Shown one piece after another: positions 38,280 through 49,246 of a stretch of 63,691 bases of DNA. Below the pieces are notes generated by a model, which saw nothing but the letters and a program-made list of their open reading frames with translations, did not search any database and was not told the DNA's origin. Every line of letters begins with the position of its first letter. Position 1 is the first letter of the stretch. Position numbers and translations under genes: made by a program. The stretch spans positions 117,585-181,275 of the forward strand of contig BFEA01000443.1 of the NCBI GenBank assembly GCA_003427395.1, given 5' to 3'. Source of the DNA: Chara braunii. Taxonomy: Eukaryota; Streptophyta; Charophyceae; Charales; Characeae.

Positions 38280-39380
38280 TTTTTTACCTCGGTGCACAAC
38301 GAATCGCCTGGCCTCGGCGCGCAATAAACCGTCGCCTAGCCTCGGCGCGCAACGAATCGCCGCACCATATAGATTCTATAGATTCTTCCGCTTGATCTCG
38401 TGCGTCGGATCATTGCCTGCCCCTTGTTTTCGGAAACTGTCACATCATTGCACGCCGGAGTTGACGAAGATTCTGGGGCCCCTGGCATATCAGTGGCTCC
38501 GTTCATCTGCGCCGTTGAAAATTGTTGATCGACAGCTGACAATTTCTGGTATCTCTTACCCGTTTATAGGCCCTGGCGCTTTATGGGCCTAGGGGTGCGA
38601 TATGGGAATCGATTCGGCACCACCTCGATCCCGACGCGAGGCCTGCTGCAGCAAAGTATAAAAGGTGTTGCAGCCCTCGCGTTATCCCTTTTGTTGTCGC
38701 TCCACAAGTCAAGTCTCGCTATCGCTTCCGCGCGCGTTCTGATATTTGGTCTTCAGCCCCCACCACCTTCCGCCATAGCCCGTTCACTCTTCGCTCGTCG
38801 CTCTTCGCTCTTCCTAGCTCAATATCCCTCCGTCCGCAGTTGCCGCATTGTGTTCGGTTTGCTCTTCGCTCTTCGCTCTTCGCTCTTCGCTCTTCGCTCT
38901 TCGCTCTTCGCTCTTCGCTCTTCCTAGCTCGAAATCCCTCCACCATAGCTGGTTCGGTGGTCGCACATCCATATCCGTCCGACGTTGGTCGCTCGCTCAA
39001 CGCACGACGAAGGCAAAATTCTGTAACTTGATTTGCCCTATTCTGTGTCCGATGTCCGAACAGATTCCCAAATGCCCTGTCTCTACCTGCAGGATATAAC
39101 GCCGCAGTTGCCGCATGTTGAACCCCGAATCAATTTCCGGTTTTGTTGTTTCGCCAGTGGACGTGTTCTGATGTCTTTTCTCCNCCCTCCACCTCCGTCC
39201 GCCATAGCCGATCCGCATTCCGCAGCTCGATTACCTTTCGCCATAGCCACGATAACGTTTGTATAAAGTTGCTCGATCCCCTTCGCAACTTGTAGTCGTC
39301 ATTGCGCATCAATACCTAGTTCTATACTAAACACTGAATCAATTCCCGATTTTCGCTCACCTGTCCTTTGTGATGTCGCC
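38280..39380. repeat. Intergenic repeat block with 7-bp tandem TCGCTCT, element 2
   Basis: GCGCAACGAATCGCC-like words occur at 38296-38365. A TCGCTCT tandem array of about ten units spans 38856-38925, and a shorter one lies near 38795. The rest aligns with 12850-13650 of element 1. Ambiguous base at 39184. No gene. Confidence 0.75.
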
Positions 39381-39384
39381 GACC

Positions 39385-39423
39385 TGATATACATATATAT
39401 AATATATATATATATATATATAC
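39385..39423. repeat. (TA)n microsatellite
   Basis: Alternating TA tract, syntenic with 12727-12842. Confidence 0.85.
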
Positions 39424-39424
39424 A

Positions 39425-40030
39425 TTGTGAGTAAGTTCGCAGTTTGTGACGTACACTGCTTGAGTAGTGACAACTGCGAGTTAATTCGCAGTTTTCCTAA
39501 GGTTAGACAGGTATTTCATTAATTAAAGGCAGTTCTTTATTTCCATAACTTCGAGTCAGTTTGCACTTTTTCAGCAACACTGCTGGAGGAGTTGATAACC
39601 TCCATCTCCGAAACTGGGAGATAGTTCGCACTCGTAGACACCCATGTCGTGCGTCTTTCAGGTCTTCAGTTCCACAATTCCGAGTTAGTTCGCACTTTCC
39701 CCTAGTACTGTGGGTTGCAATTGTTGTCTTGTCTCCAGAACTGCGAGTTAGTTCGCACTTGTCGACACCCTTCGCACTTGTCGATAAACCACATCTTACT
39801 CGTTTCGAGGGCAGCGAGTCGGGTCGCAATCTTTCCGAAGAGTTGTTGTCTTTCTTTTCCTTTACCCGATTGTTGTGATTTCGTGTGCATTTCGAACACC
39901 CATCTCTTACGTCATTTTCGTCCTCTATTTCGTCAAGTCCGAGTTAGTTCGCTCTTTGCTTCTGTAGTGTTAGGAATCGTCCTCCATTTCGTGAAGTCCG
40001 AGTTAGTTCGCACTTTGCTTCTGTGGTGTT
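39425..40030. promoter_or_regulatory. Palindrome array upstream of the ParB-methylase-like gene, element 2
   Basis: At least seven copies of the type AACTGCGAGT-TAGTTCGCACTT or TTCCGAGTTAGTTCGCACTT (about 39473, 39548, 39620, 39678, 39740, 39937, 39998), the last about 90 bp before the ATG at 40109. Same arrangement as 11908-12660 in element 1. Confidence 0.65.
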
Positions 40031-40108
40031 GGGAAAACCTTGTTGCTTTCCTTCCGGTCATCCGACTTGGTCTGAGGTTGGGCGTATTAGTCAACGGGTG
40101 GGAGTACA

Positions 40109-43100
40109 ATGGGGTCCACAAAGAACACATCCACAAGCGCTGAACCATCTGCCCCCGGGGAGGGACGGACTCTTCAGCGATCTACTCCTCAGTATATCCA
40201 CACAAGGGAAGTACAATGGTTTTTGGACTTCGTTGTTCAGGGGGACCTTTTTGGGCCAGTTGTTTTCATGCGACCCGCTTGCTTTCCGGACACTGAGGGA
40301 GCGGACAACGTTCTTCCTCTCGGTGCCATCGTCTTATACGACGGGGTTGCTGGAGGTTTCCTTAAGCTGCACACTAACGGCTTGTACGACGAGTGCAAAC
40401 TGTCTCTCAGAGATGTTAAAGGTGTGATAGTTCCTATCAAGCGTTTCGCGGGGTATGGCTCGAACATGACGCTGTGCCATCACTTCAAAGGGCTTTACGA
40501 AGGCGGCAGCAAGCGTCGTCCATCGCCAGTGGAATACCTCGATCTCACGCTAAAGGTGCCGAAACAGCGCCCAGTTCTTCCGCGAGAACATGTTTTTCGG
40601 CTTCTGCCACCCCATGAGGGTTCGTCCGGCTTGGCTCAAGAAACTCCTGAGACGGCAGTGGGGTGCGGGCGTGCTATTCACGACGCTGGGGGTCGGGTCA
40701 AGGGGCTCGCGCGCAGCGTTCAAACGCAGGTCTGCCCGGATGCTCGTGGGAGCACGTCGGACTTGCATTCTCCAGATGCAGGGACTCACCGGGTCGGTAC
40801 TCCGAAAATCCTCAAGGTCCGCTGCGGGGACGACACGTATTCGCTTCGAGATGAGAGGAGAAGAGAATCCGGCAGATCGGGGCAAGATGTCGGAGGGAAT
40901 CAGGCTGAAGGGATGGACACTGTCCGCGAAAGCTCTGGCGGGGAGCAGACTTCTTCGGAGAAGAAGCGCGAGCGACAGAGGGTGGTGCGAGAGGAGGTGG
41001 CGGAGGAAACCCTCCGCATGAAGAGGATGAGAGAAAAATCGGAGGCGATGATGGGCGGGGATGGAGGTGATGTCGGAGAACGTGCCTCGGGAAAGAGGCT
41101 GTCGAAGGAAGAGGGTGTGACGGCAAGTAAGAAAGCGAGGAGGCCCAGCGGTTTGACCATCCGCGAAGGACAAGCCATGGGTGGACGAGATTCGGCTCAT
41201 CAAGGCGTTGCGGCAACGAGAGAACCTTCGGGGAAATCGAAACGGAAAGTGGGCGCTGAAGAAGGCGATCGCCTGAAGAAACCTCGAAGGAGGAAGACTG
41301 CTGAGGCGGCGAGCGCCGAGCGGTGGCGAACGGGCTGTCGGTGGGAAGATCGACGAAGCGGCAGTGTTCTGGCTCGAATACGAGCGGAACGAGGACGGTG
41401 ATATCGTGGAGAAGGAGCTCCCCGTCCAACTGCTCATCGACCCCAGGAAGGTCTGCGACATCCCACCTTGAGAAAAATATTACGACCACTGCAGTCTAAG
41501 TCGCGAAATTGTGGACGACATCAAGGCTGCGATGCTGAGTCAATTCCAAGAGAAAACGGGGAAGATCTAGACGAAAAACCCTTTGGTTCTGGCACCCATA
41601 TACAAGTCGGTGACGCGTAGGCCAGAGAAAGCTGACAGGGTTCACAAACATGTCTTCAAGCCAGAGGACAAGGACAAGTACTACTATTACCCTGTGAACG
41701 GACAACACACCGTGGCTGCTCTTAAGGAGTTGGTGGATAAGCCAATATTCGAATTGTGGAAGATGCAGTTGTGGCCGGCGAGAGTAGTGTGGTTCTCCGA
41801 CCAAGATTTCGTGGGGTATGTGCAGGTCAGTCTCAACGAGAACACGAGACACAAGATGTCTAAGCAGCAATCGCAGAAGGCCGGATTCCAGGACATGCGG
41901 GAGGCATGGGAGAATGAAGGAAGGCCGGTGGCCATTCAAGGGAACCCTTCCAGCAAGGAGGCCGAAAAACAAAATTTTTTCAAATTTCAAAAGCTGCTTT
42001 TGGGAAAGAGTCCGAACGACGCTCACTGGTCCTTGGCAAAAAAAGATTTGTCGCTCGCCGACAAGGAGTACCTTGCTGCCGTTGGCAATGCATTGAGGCA
42101 GTGGGTGCCGCTCGTAACGGCCGGTGATAACGTTTTCCGCAAAGGCATGGAGTTCTACGACAAATGGGCGGAGGGGAAGTTGTTGGGCGGCGATGAAAAG
42201 ACGCCATTGTCGAGGCCGGGCAAATACATGCCAGACAAATCTCCGAGTCTTCAAGCAATTCCAGAAATGGGCTCGAAAGGGACGGCTGGCGAAACGAAGA
42301 TGGGGTGGCTGGTCCGGGTCCCGCCGCCTCCAACCAAAAAGAAAACGCAAGCGAACGACAAGTTTTTCGTGATCGTGAAGGAGCCGGACATGTTCTGTTG
42401 GCAGTGTCTCGCGGACATGACCGATGTTGAGAAACTGTCGATCCTCGACGACATTCTCGCACTAAGGGGAGTGTTCGTGCAATCGGCGGGCGGGCATCTG
42501 AAATGACAACTTAAACCTGGAATTAAAGACATGGTCGCGACGAGGAAAGTGGACCGCATGATGCTCCTGATGTTTCACTACATCTTGTTCCTTGAAACGG
42601 AGGAGGACGAACTTCAAGGTATTTGGCGCTACGGGAGTCCTTTTTTCCGGACCGAGGGACGGCTTCTGGAGGAGTTCGGGCTGCAGGACCTCACTCGACA
42701 AGTGTGGGCAGAACTGCGAAAGCATTTCCAGGGCGCGGTGGAGTACGTGAACACTTGCAAACGTACTCTTCCATACGAGAAGGAGTCCCTCGATGACGTG
42801 AAGAGATTGTACGAGGATGACAGATTCCCTAAATCTTTCGAAAAGTCTGTCCGTTCCATCTAACGACGAACGAAAGAAGAAGTTCGAGACACGATCAGGG
42901 TCAGCGGGGATGTGAGGCACATCAAATGGCCCAACCTCAACCGGATGACCAACTTTTTTCCTTTCGCTTTCCGCCTTCCCAAGCTCACAGTCATATCACT
43001 GAGATCCATGAGATTGTGCGGCATTACGTGTGCAACTTGTACGTCCTCGATTTGTGTGATCCCACACTCCTTACAGACATGCGAGAAGACGATTTCGCCA

Positions 43101-44960
43101 ACTTGCAAGGCGTTCTCCAAACACTGTCGGCAACGCACTGGTCACTTGTGGTCTTTTTCCCCTCTCGATGGGAGCTCAGTTTCTTGAAAGGCATGGCCAG
43201 GCTTAGCGTCCATCACGTCAGGACAGGGAAGTGGGTGCGCCACGCACAAATGCAGGCTACTGTCCGGGAAGGCAATATGCTGGTTGAGGAGTGTGACCGC
43301 CTATACGTGATTTTCAATGGCGAGAACCTGGCAGACAACATAGTGGCAGTCTACCCGGCCAGTAGCCCGACAAAGGTCTCCCGTGCTCGTGGTCCAAGTC
43401 CGGCCAAACACGCGCTGGCGGCCCGCTCGAAAGTTGTTTGTTCGTCGGACCCGTCAGGACAGGCTGTGGCGTGTTTCAACGTGGCGGAAGAGGAAAGGTT
43501 CTCTCGTTGCATGTGGGAGGACGGCGGCATGACTAGTATTCGTGGAGCTGCTTACGGGGAGATGGAGCAGAACCCATCCCATCTACTTGGTCTACTCGAA
43601 AACCTTTGCAAAGCTGGGCAAACTGTTTTTTTCTTTGGGAAGGCGCATGCGTCTGTCGTGTGGGGGCTCCTTCGCACGGGTCGGAACGTCGTCACCTTAG
43701 AGAACGAGGCGAAGATGATCGATTACCTTAACGAGTTCGTGAAGACACGCGTGGCAGACACTCGCAATGGTTGCGAGTTTGTCCAAACCACCGGCGAACG
43801 AAACTGGGATCCCAAACGTGACATGTATTGGAAATTGTCGGGGAACAAAAGGACGGAGGTTTGGGACTTCCTTTTCCAACCCGGACCGCCATCTCTGACC
43901 GACCTCGAATACAGTCGACGGAGAAACCTGGTGTTCGGTGTGCTGAATGGGTACCACGATGCACCCAGAGAGTCTGTCTCGCATTTCCTGAGAAGGATGG
44001 AGCACGTTTACTTCATGCTGGCCGAACCGCTCACCCTCGAAAACTACAAGGCACAGTTTGACGAGGAGGACCCTTTCGACGCGGAAAAGACATGGAGGAG
44101 TTGAGCGACTCCGAAACCTTCGATTTCGAGTCCATGCCACTTCCTCGGGTGGTTGGACATGTTGGTGATGAAGGGGAAGGTGGTCCTCGGAGATACAGCA
44201 CGTCCCCTTCTGGCTTGAAGCGTGTGTTTCGGGGCGAACCAGTCGGCGACCAATCGTCTGATGACGGGGAGGAAGAGAGAGACTATGATCATGAACCTTG
44301 TGACAGGCTCCCTGTGGACCATGACACCTAATAGAATAACAGACTCTACTTCTTCGGCAAGCATCACCGGTTCACGCCGGAGGATGTCTGGGGACACAAC
44401 ATCGTCTGGTACCCGAGGATATTCCAACCTGCTGTGAAGAATGGAAAGTGGGTCATGGCAATGAAGGGGGCCGATGGCGAGTGGAGTGGAATGAAGAGAT
44501 TGGGAGCGGGTACATTTAAGAGAACGGCGAGAGATGCTCTGGTGGAGCATTTTAGTCTTATAAACCCCGAAAGGAGCGATCCGGACGTCGCTGCGTATGC
44601 AGAACAAAAGCTAAATGAGTTGTACGCCAGCAAAATGTTGGAGTTTCGAGCGCCTTTCTACACACTCGAAACGACACCGTCTCGTGGCATTGACTGGCGC
44701 ATGCCGCAACCTCCGTCGGGCGGTCAGCATCCGGGAGGGGGTGGAGGAGGAGACGAAGGGGACGGCGGAGGTGGCTGAGGAGACGGCTCACAGTTTGCCG
44801 GAAAGGGGACGGGCAAGACGTCGTCGGGAGAGAAGGCGTCCGGCGGAAAGGGGTGAGGCGGAAAGGACTCTAGCGGAAAGGGGTCGGGCGGGAAGGGGTC
44901 GGGCGGGAAGGGGTCGGGTGGAAAGGGGTCGGGCGGAAAGGGGTCAGGCTGAAAGCGTAG
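40109..44960 (+). pseudogene. ParB-like / divergent DNA-methylase-like fusion, element 2 copy
   Basis: Equivalent of 11907-6886. It opens with a 430-codon frame from ATG (QWFLDFVVQGDLFGPV, VKGVIVPIKRFAGY, HHFKGLYEGG; then a basic linker). A frame change near 41325 leads to the ParB-like domain (LLIDPRKVCDIPP, NPLVLAPIYKS, YYPVNGQHTVAALKEL), which has stops near 41472 and 41568. Further stops are at 42504 and 42861. From 42926 a clean 392-codon frame covers the methylase-like part: DPT at residues 45-47, ATHWSLVVFFPSRWE, NPSHLLGLL at 216-224, FFFGKAHASVVW at 235-246, GRNVVTLENE at 252-261. Frames shift again near 44090. Bacterial and phage proteins joining ParB-N to N-methylases are the closest known architecture. 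Confidence 0.6.
44866..44955 (+). repeat. 15-bp coding minisatellite (GRAER repeats)
   Basis: Tandem GGAAAGGGGTCGGGC-type units, homologous to 7015-7112. Confidence 0.8.
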
Positions 44961-44982
44961 AACGTCCGGGAGTCCCCAGTAT

Positions 44983-46538
44983 ATGGAAACTGACCCCCAC
45001 TGCGTAGGGAGTCGAGATTCCGACATGCGAGTCGAGGCCACCCTGAGGTCTGATCAAGTGCGAGTAGATTCGCACTTGTTTGCGAGGACTTTGTTTCTCG
45101 TTGCCGAGGAGAGTCCATCCCACCGTGCGCAGCAGAGGTCTCTTGTGCTCAACACCTTTCTCCTGAAAGAGGGCGAGCGTCTGCAGCATACGGCGACACT
45201 TTTGGAGGGCGGGATGCCTGAGTTGCGAAGGAGCGAAGGTGCGACCTTCAATTCCCTCCGCTTGGGCGAGCGCCACAAACTCCGAATAGATTCAGAGTTG
45301 CTGACGTCGCCCTCGAGGCCTTCTCCCAGAACTGTTCCTCACGCTACAGTTCCGCGGGGCCAAGAAAATGTGACGTCCTACCCCCCGCATCTTCAGTTGG
45401 GCTCATGGTTCCCCTGCTCAGCTCCGTTCTCATATGTTGGGACTCGAGACTGGCGGTCTCGCGACTAGCTGGAGGGACCCCCTGCAGGAGTGTTGGAGAC
45501 TGGGGTTGGCGAGTACGAACGTCATGCTTCGGAGGGTGTGCCAGTCGACGTTGACAGCAAAAGTCCAGCGACTCCTAGGGAAGAGGAGCGCTCTCCGGGA
45601 ACGCGTGTTGTACAGCGGGAAGAGGAGACTCAACGCTGGCAGTCTCGCAAAGTGTTGGAGACCGAGGGTAGCGAGTGGGAAGGTCATGCTTCGAAGGGTG
45701 CGTTCATGGACACTGACAGCGAGAGTGCAGCAGCTCCTGGGAAAAAGCGTGCTCTTCAGCGGGAAGAGGAGACTCAACACTGGCCGGCTCGCGAAGTCGT
45801 GAAGGGGCTCCACGCAGGAGTGCTGGTGATCGGGACGCCCGAAGAGGTTCTGCACAGTCGTTCGGTTGTGGCCACGATGCGAGAGGGTGTCGTTAAGGGA
45901 GGTCAGTGGACGTTCGTGCAAGCTCCCGTTCTTGGCGATGATGAAGGCGAAGAAGAACCTGCGGTGGAAGCTCGGGTTCATGGCGATGAGAAAGGCGGAG
46001 AACCCGTGGTGGAAGGCGGTGAGGTGACGGTCGGCATCCACACGGATCCACAGCGGAAAGATGATGATTCTTCGCCCACCCGTTGCGGTGAAGAACAGGG
46101 TGATCGACCGTCTGTCCTCAGTACCAGTCGGGAAATGGTTCTTCATGAAGCCATCGAGTTCGGTAACGACTCGGCTGCTACCGAGCTGGTTAGCGACTCA
46201 GGCGTGGCCGAGGTGCAGAACGTCGAATCCACCGTGGAAGGCGGTGAGGTGGCAGTCAGCATCAAGATGGATCCAGAGCGGAAAGACCAAGATTCTCCGT
46301 CCACCCGTTGCGGTGCAGAACAGGGTGATCGAGCGTCTATCCTCAGTACCGGTCGGGAAATGGTGCTTCATTAAGCCATCGGCTTGCCTAGCGACTCAAC
46401 TGCCACCGAGCTGGTTAGCGACACAGCCATCGTCGAGGTGCAGACCTTCGAATCGTCCATGGACGTTGGCGCAGTGGCGCGACATGAGGGCGAGTTCCCT
46501 CAAAGGGATCCCAAGCACCGTAAGATTTGTGAATAGAA
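44983..46538 (+). pseudogene. Repeat-rich acidic protein, element 2 copy
   Basis: Includes a 295-codon frame ending at 46374 with VLETG, SEGVPVDVDSKS, QREEETQHWPAREV units and a second duplicated segment (EGGEVTVGIHTDPQRKD..RCGEEQGDR and EGGEVAVSIKMDPERKD..RCGAEQGDR). After the stop the frame continues with ATELVSDTAIVEVQ. A palindrome at 45056-45077 lies within its 5' part. No known domain; probably disordered. It links the methylase-like gene and the protease and may belong to one of them. Confidence 0.5.
45056..45077. promoter_or_regulatory. Dispersed palindrome, element 2 equivalent of 6894-6915
   Basis: AAGTGCGAGT, spacer AG, ATTCGCACTT. Conserved in position relative to the genes of element 1. 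Confidence 0.6.
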
Positions 46539-46568
46539 GCACTTGCATATCTGTCACTAGCCAGCTCT

Positions 46569-47825
46569 GTGCTCGTCCAAATTGACGTGATGGGGTTATG
46601 TACCTATTACCACTTAATAAAAAAAAACTTGTGGGCTGTGGGTTGTTTTCTATGTTCTACAGGTGTGAGGTTCTCAATGTCCCTTCCCATCAAGTCTTTA
46701 AAAGTCGTGCGCGAGAAACGTCTTTCAGGGAGGTCATTGGCCGCTTTACCGAAGAAGTCGTCAACTGTAGGGTTGTTTCAAAGGGTCCAGATGCCTCGCC
46801 TTTCCCAGAGATCTGTCAGGGTTCTGAAGGCTTGTGGAATAGATAAGGAGGAAGGTCTGCGGAAACATTTGGTTGCGTCTATTGAAAGCGTTATTGCTTT
46901 GTCTGATGGGTCTGATGACGATGCCAAACGGGGTGTCTTGAAAGACCCGTGTCCTAAGTACATTACGAAGGACACATTCAACAGTCGGGGATACAACTTT
47001 TCTGGGAAAAGGGCAGACAGTTCTTAGCCATTCCGCCCCGGGGTCTGTGCTCACTCCTCACACTTGTTTGTGGGTGTTTGTGCAGCTGGGACTACATCAT
47101 GTTTTCGCGTTCCCTTGCCTACTGAGGAGCTTAGCGCTACGGACTTGAGAATGTTGCAGGGTGTCCGCGGAGATTTCAGCAACGACCATGAGGTGGTTTC
47201 CTCGGTTCGCAAAGGTCCCAGTTCAATTCTGTTGACCAGAAAAAGTCTTCAAACTCTTGTCCAAGGGGGATGGCTTTCCGACAAGGAGGTGGAGTCGTAC
47301 TTGGCCTTGCTTGCCAATGCTGCGTTCCCTGGGGGTCCCTCTCTTTACATTTTCAGTCCCTTTTTCTATACCAAGCTCGTCGGTGGCGGCTATCGACATG
47401 AAAGGGTTGCGAAATGGACAAAAGATGTGGATATTTTCTCGTACGGCATGGTCTTGATTCTTGTCCATAAAAATTGAGTGCATTGGACCCTATTATGTGT
47501 TTGAGAATAAGGGTTGGAGTACTACGACTCCCTCCTACAAGACGATGGCGGCTTTTCTTCTGATGTGCTTGCGAACTTCACACAATACCTCCGTGACGAA
47601 GCAGTTCGTCAATATGGTCACAAAATGAAACTGGATCTCCCGGAGCCCAAGGTGGTTGTTCATGGTGTCCCTCAACAGTCGGACGGGTCGAGCTGCGGTG
47701 TTTTCATGCCCGCCTTCGCTTCATTTCTTGCACGCGGCTATCCGCCACCATTTTCGATAGCCCAAAGCGACATTGCAAACATCAGGCTGAGGATTGCGGT
47801 GGACATACTCCAAGGCTCTGAATAA
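46569..47825 (+). pseudogene. Ulp1/C48-like cysteine protease, element 2 copy
   Basis: All conserved blocks are in one frame: VQGGWLSDKEVESYLALL, FSPFFYTKL, VAKWTKDVDIFSYGMVLILVH, VHW (His codon 47481), LEYYDS, VPQQSDGSSCGVF (Gln and Cys present), then SFLARGYPPPFSIAQSDI. The catalytic His, Asp, Gln and Cys are all retained, better than in element 1. Breaks: TAG at 47025-47027 (a stop is also present at this codon in element 1), TGA at 47475-47477 (identical in element 1), and private TGA and TAA codons a few residues after HWTLLCV. The true start is unresolved; the first codon of this stretch is not ATG. Confidence 0.78.
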
Positions 47826-47829
47826 TAAC

Positions 47830-48540
47830 CCTGTTGTTAAAATACGCATAGGCTTTTTTTCGAAAGGCCATTAGCAGAAGTGCGAATCTATTCCCACTTG
47901 ATCTAGCAGTCGGCCGGTTCGAGTTGTGTTGTTGTTTTGATGAGGTACCGGATTGCAGTGGACGTTTTGGTCAAGTAAACGCTTAGGTGTCGATGTGAAT
48001 ATCCCAGCCTCGTGCTGTAGCAATTTTTTAAGGGTTCATTATTTCGTGGAACCTGTCATCTTTACTCGTAGGACTTTCGGCAGTACCATGCTGCCTTTGT
48101 TTGTTCTCGGGTTGTTCTCATTGCTTGTCGCGCAACATCAGCTAGAGGGTAGCAGCGGACGCTTACGTGAAGTAGAAGCTTAGATGTCGATGTAAATATC
48201 CCAACCACATGGTGCAGTACCTTTTAAGTAAACGCTTACATATCGGATGTGAATATCCCAACTTTGTGCTCCTTTTGTTTATTTTCGGGTTGTTCTCCCC
48301 ATGTCCTCTCAGACCGCGGCAGCAGCACCGTGCTGCGTTTGTTCATTTCGAGGTTGTACTCCTCTGTTACTAATGGAACGTCTTCGTCCTATTGTGGACA
48401 TTGTTTATACATGCTCGTGGGACTCGATACTTTGATTCATTTAGCAAGATATTGGTGAAAGATACCAACGATTTCTTCTTGATCGCCAAATTATTTCGTG
48501 TTTATCTCTTTCTTTCACGAGACTTTGTGGTGTGAAAGCC
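47830..48540. repeat. 3' region of the protease gene with TGTGAATATCCCA repeats
   Basis: GTCGATGT(G/A)AATATCCCA or close variants at about 47988, 48184 and 48247, associated with TAAACGCTTA words. Conserved with 3480-3960. No gene. Confidence 0.7.
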
Positions 48541-49246
48541 CCCCTCCCCGCCCCCACCCCGACCGCCCAGCTTCCACATGTTTTGGCTCGCCCCTGTTCT
48601 GCGTGTGCCGCCCCGTTTTATGGTTCACCCCATCTGCTTGTCTCCACTGAATGTTGTCTGTTGGTTCCATATGACAATTGCGAACTTGTTCTCCATTCCG
48701 AAACCACTTATCGCCAGAATGTATGTGTGCTTGAAGTTGTTTTACGGATTCAGCGGTGCACTAAATGATTACCAATTTTGTTATCCCCAGAATACATCTC
48801 GTGCTCTCCACGGAATGTTGACTGTTGTTTCCGTATGAGAAATGCGAACATATTCGCACTTTGGATGCCTTGCATTTGTGATTAAACCGTTCATGTCCAC
48901 AAATTTGCCAAAATGATTACTTTTTGGGCGGTCAACGCCAGCTTGTTCATAACTGCAAGTTCGACAAAATTATCATCAATTGTGCTATTCCCAGAATGTA
49001 TGTGTGCTTGGCCCATGTGTTTCGACGTTGTTTGACGTTGAAGGATCAATATAAGGCGTTCACGAAAATGGATGATTTGTTGAAATTGTTACCTTCTGTG
49101 TTCTCACTGGGAGACTGATCATTTACGCAAGTTCGCAAAAAATGATATGTTTTTTTTAACAGGCCTTCTGTCTTATCGATGAAATGGATAAATCATGAAG
49201 AAGATTGTGATGTGCGTCATGTCTTGCCGGATTTGAAATTGACTCC
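48540..49246. other. Non-coding left-end sequence shared with element 1
   Basis: No gene. It aligns on the opposite strand with about 2455-3190 of element 1, with repeated GGTGATCA/TGATTACC-like and GCCAGAATGTATGTGTGCTTG words. Confidence 0.6.
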
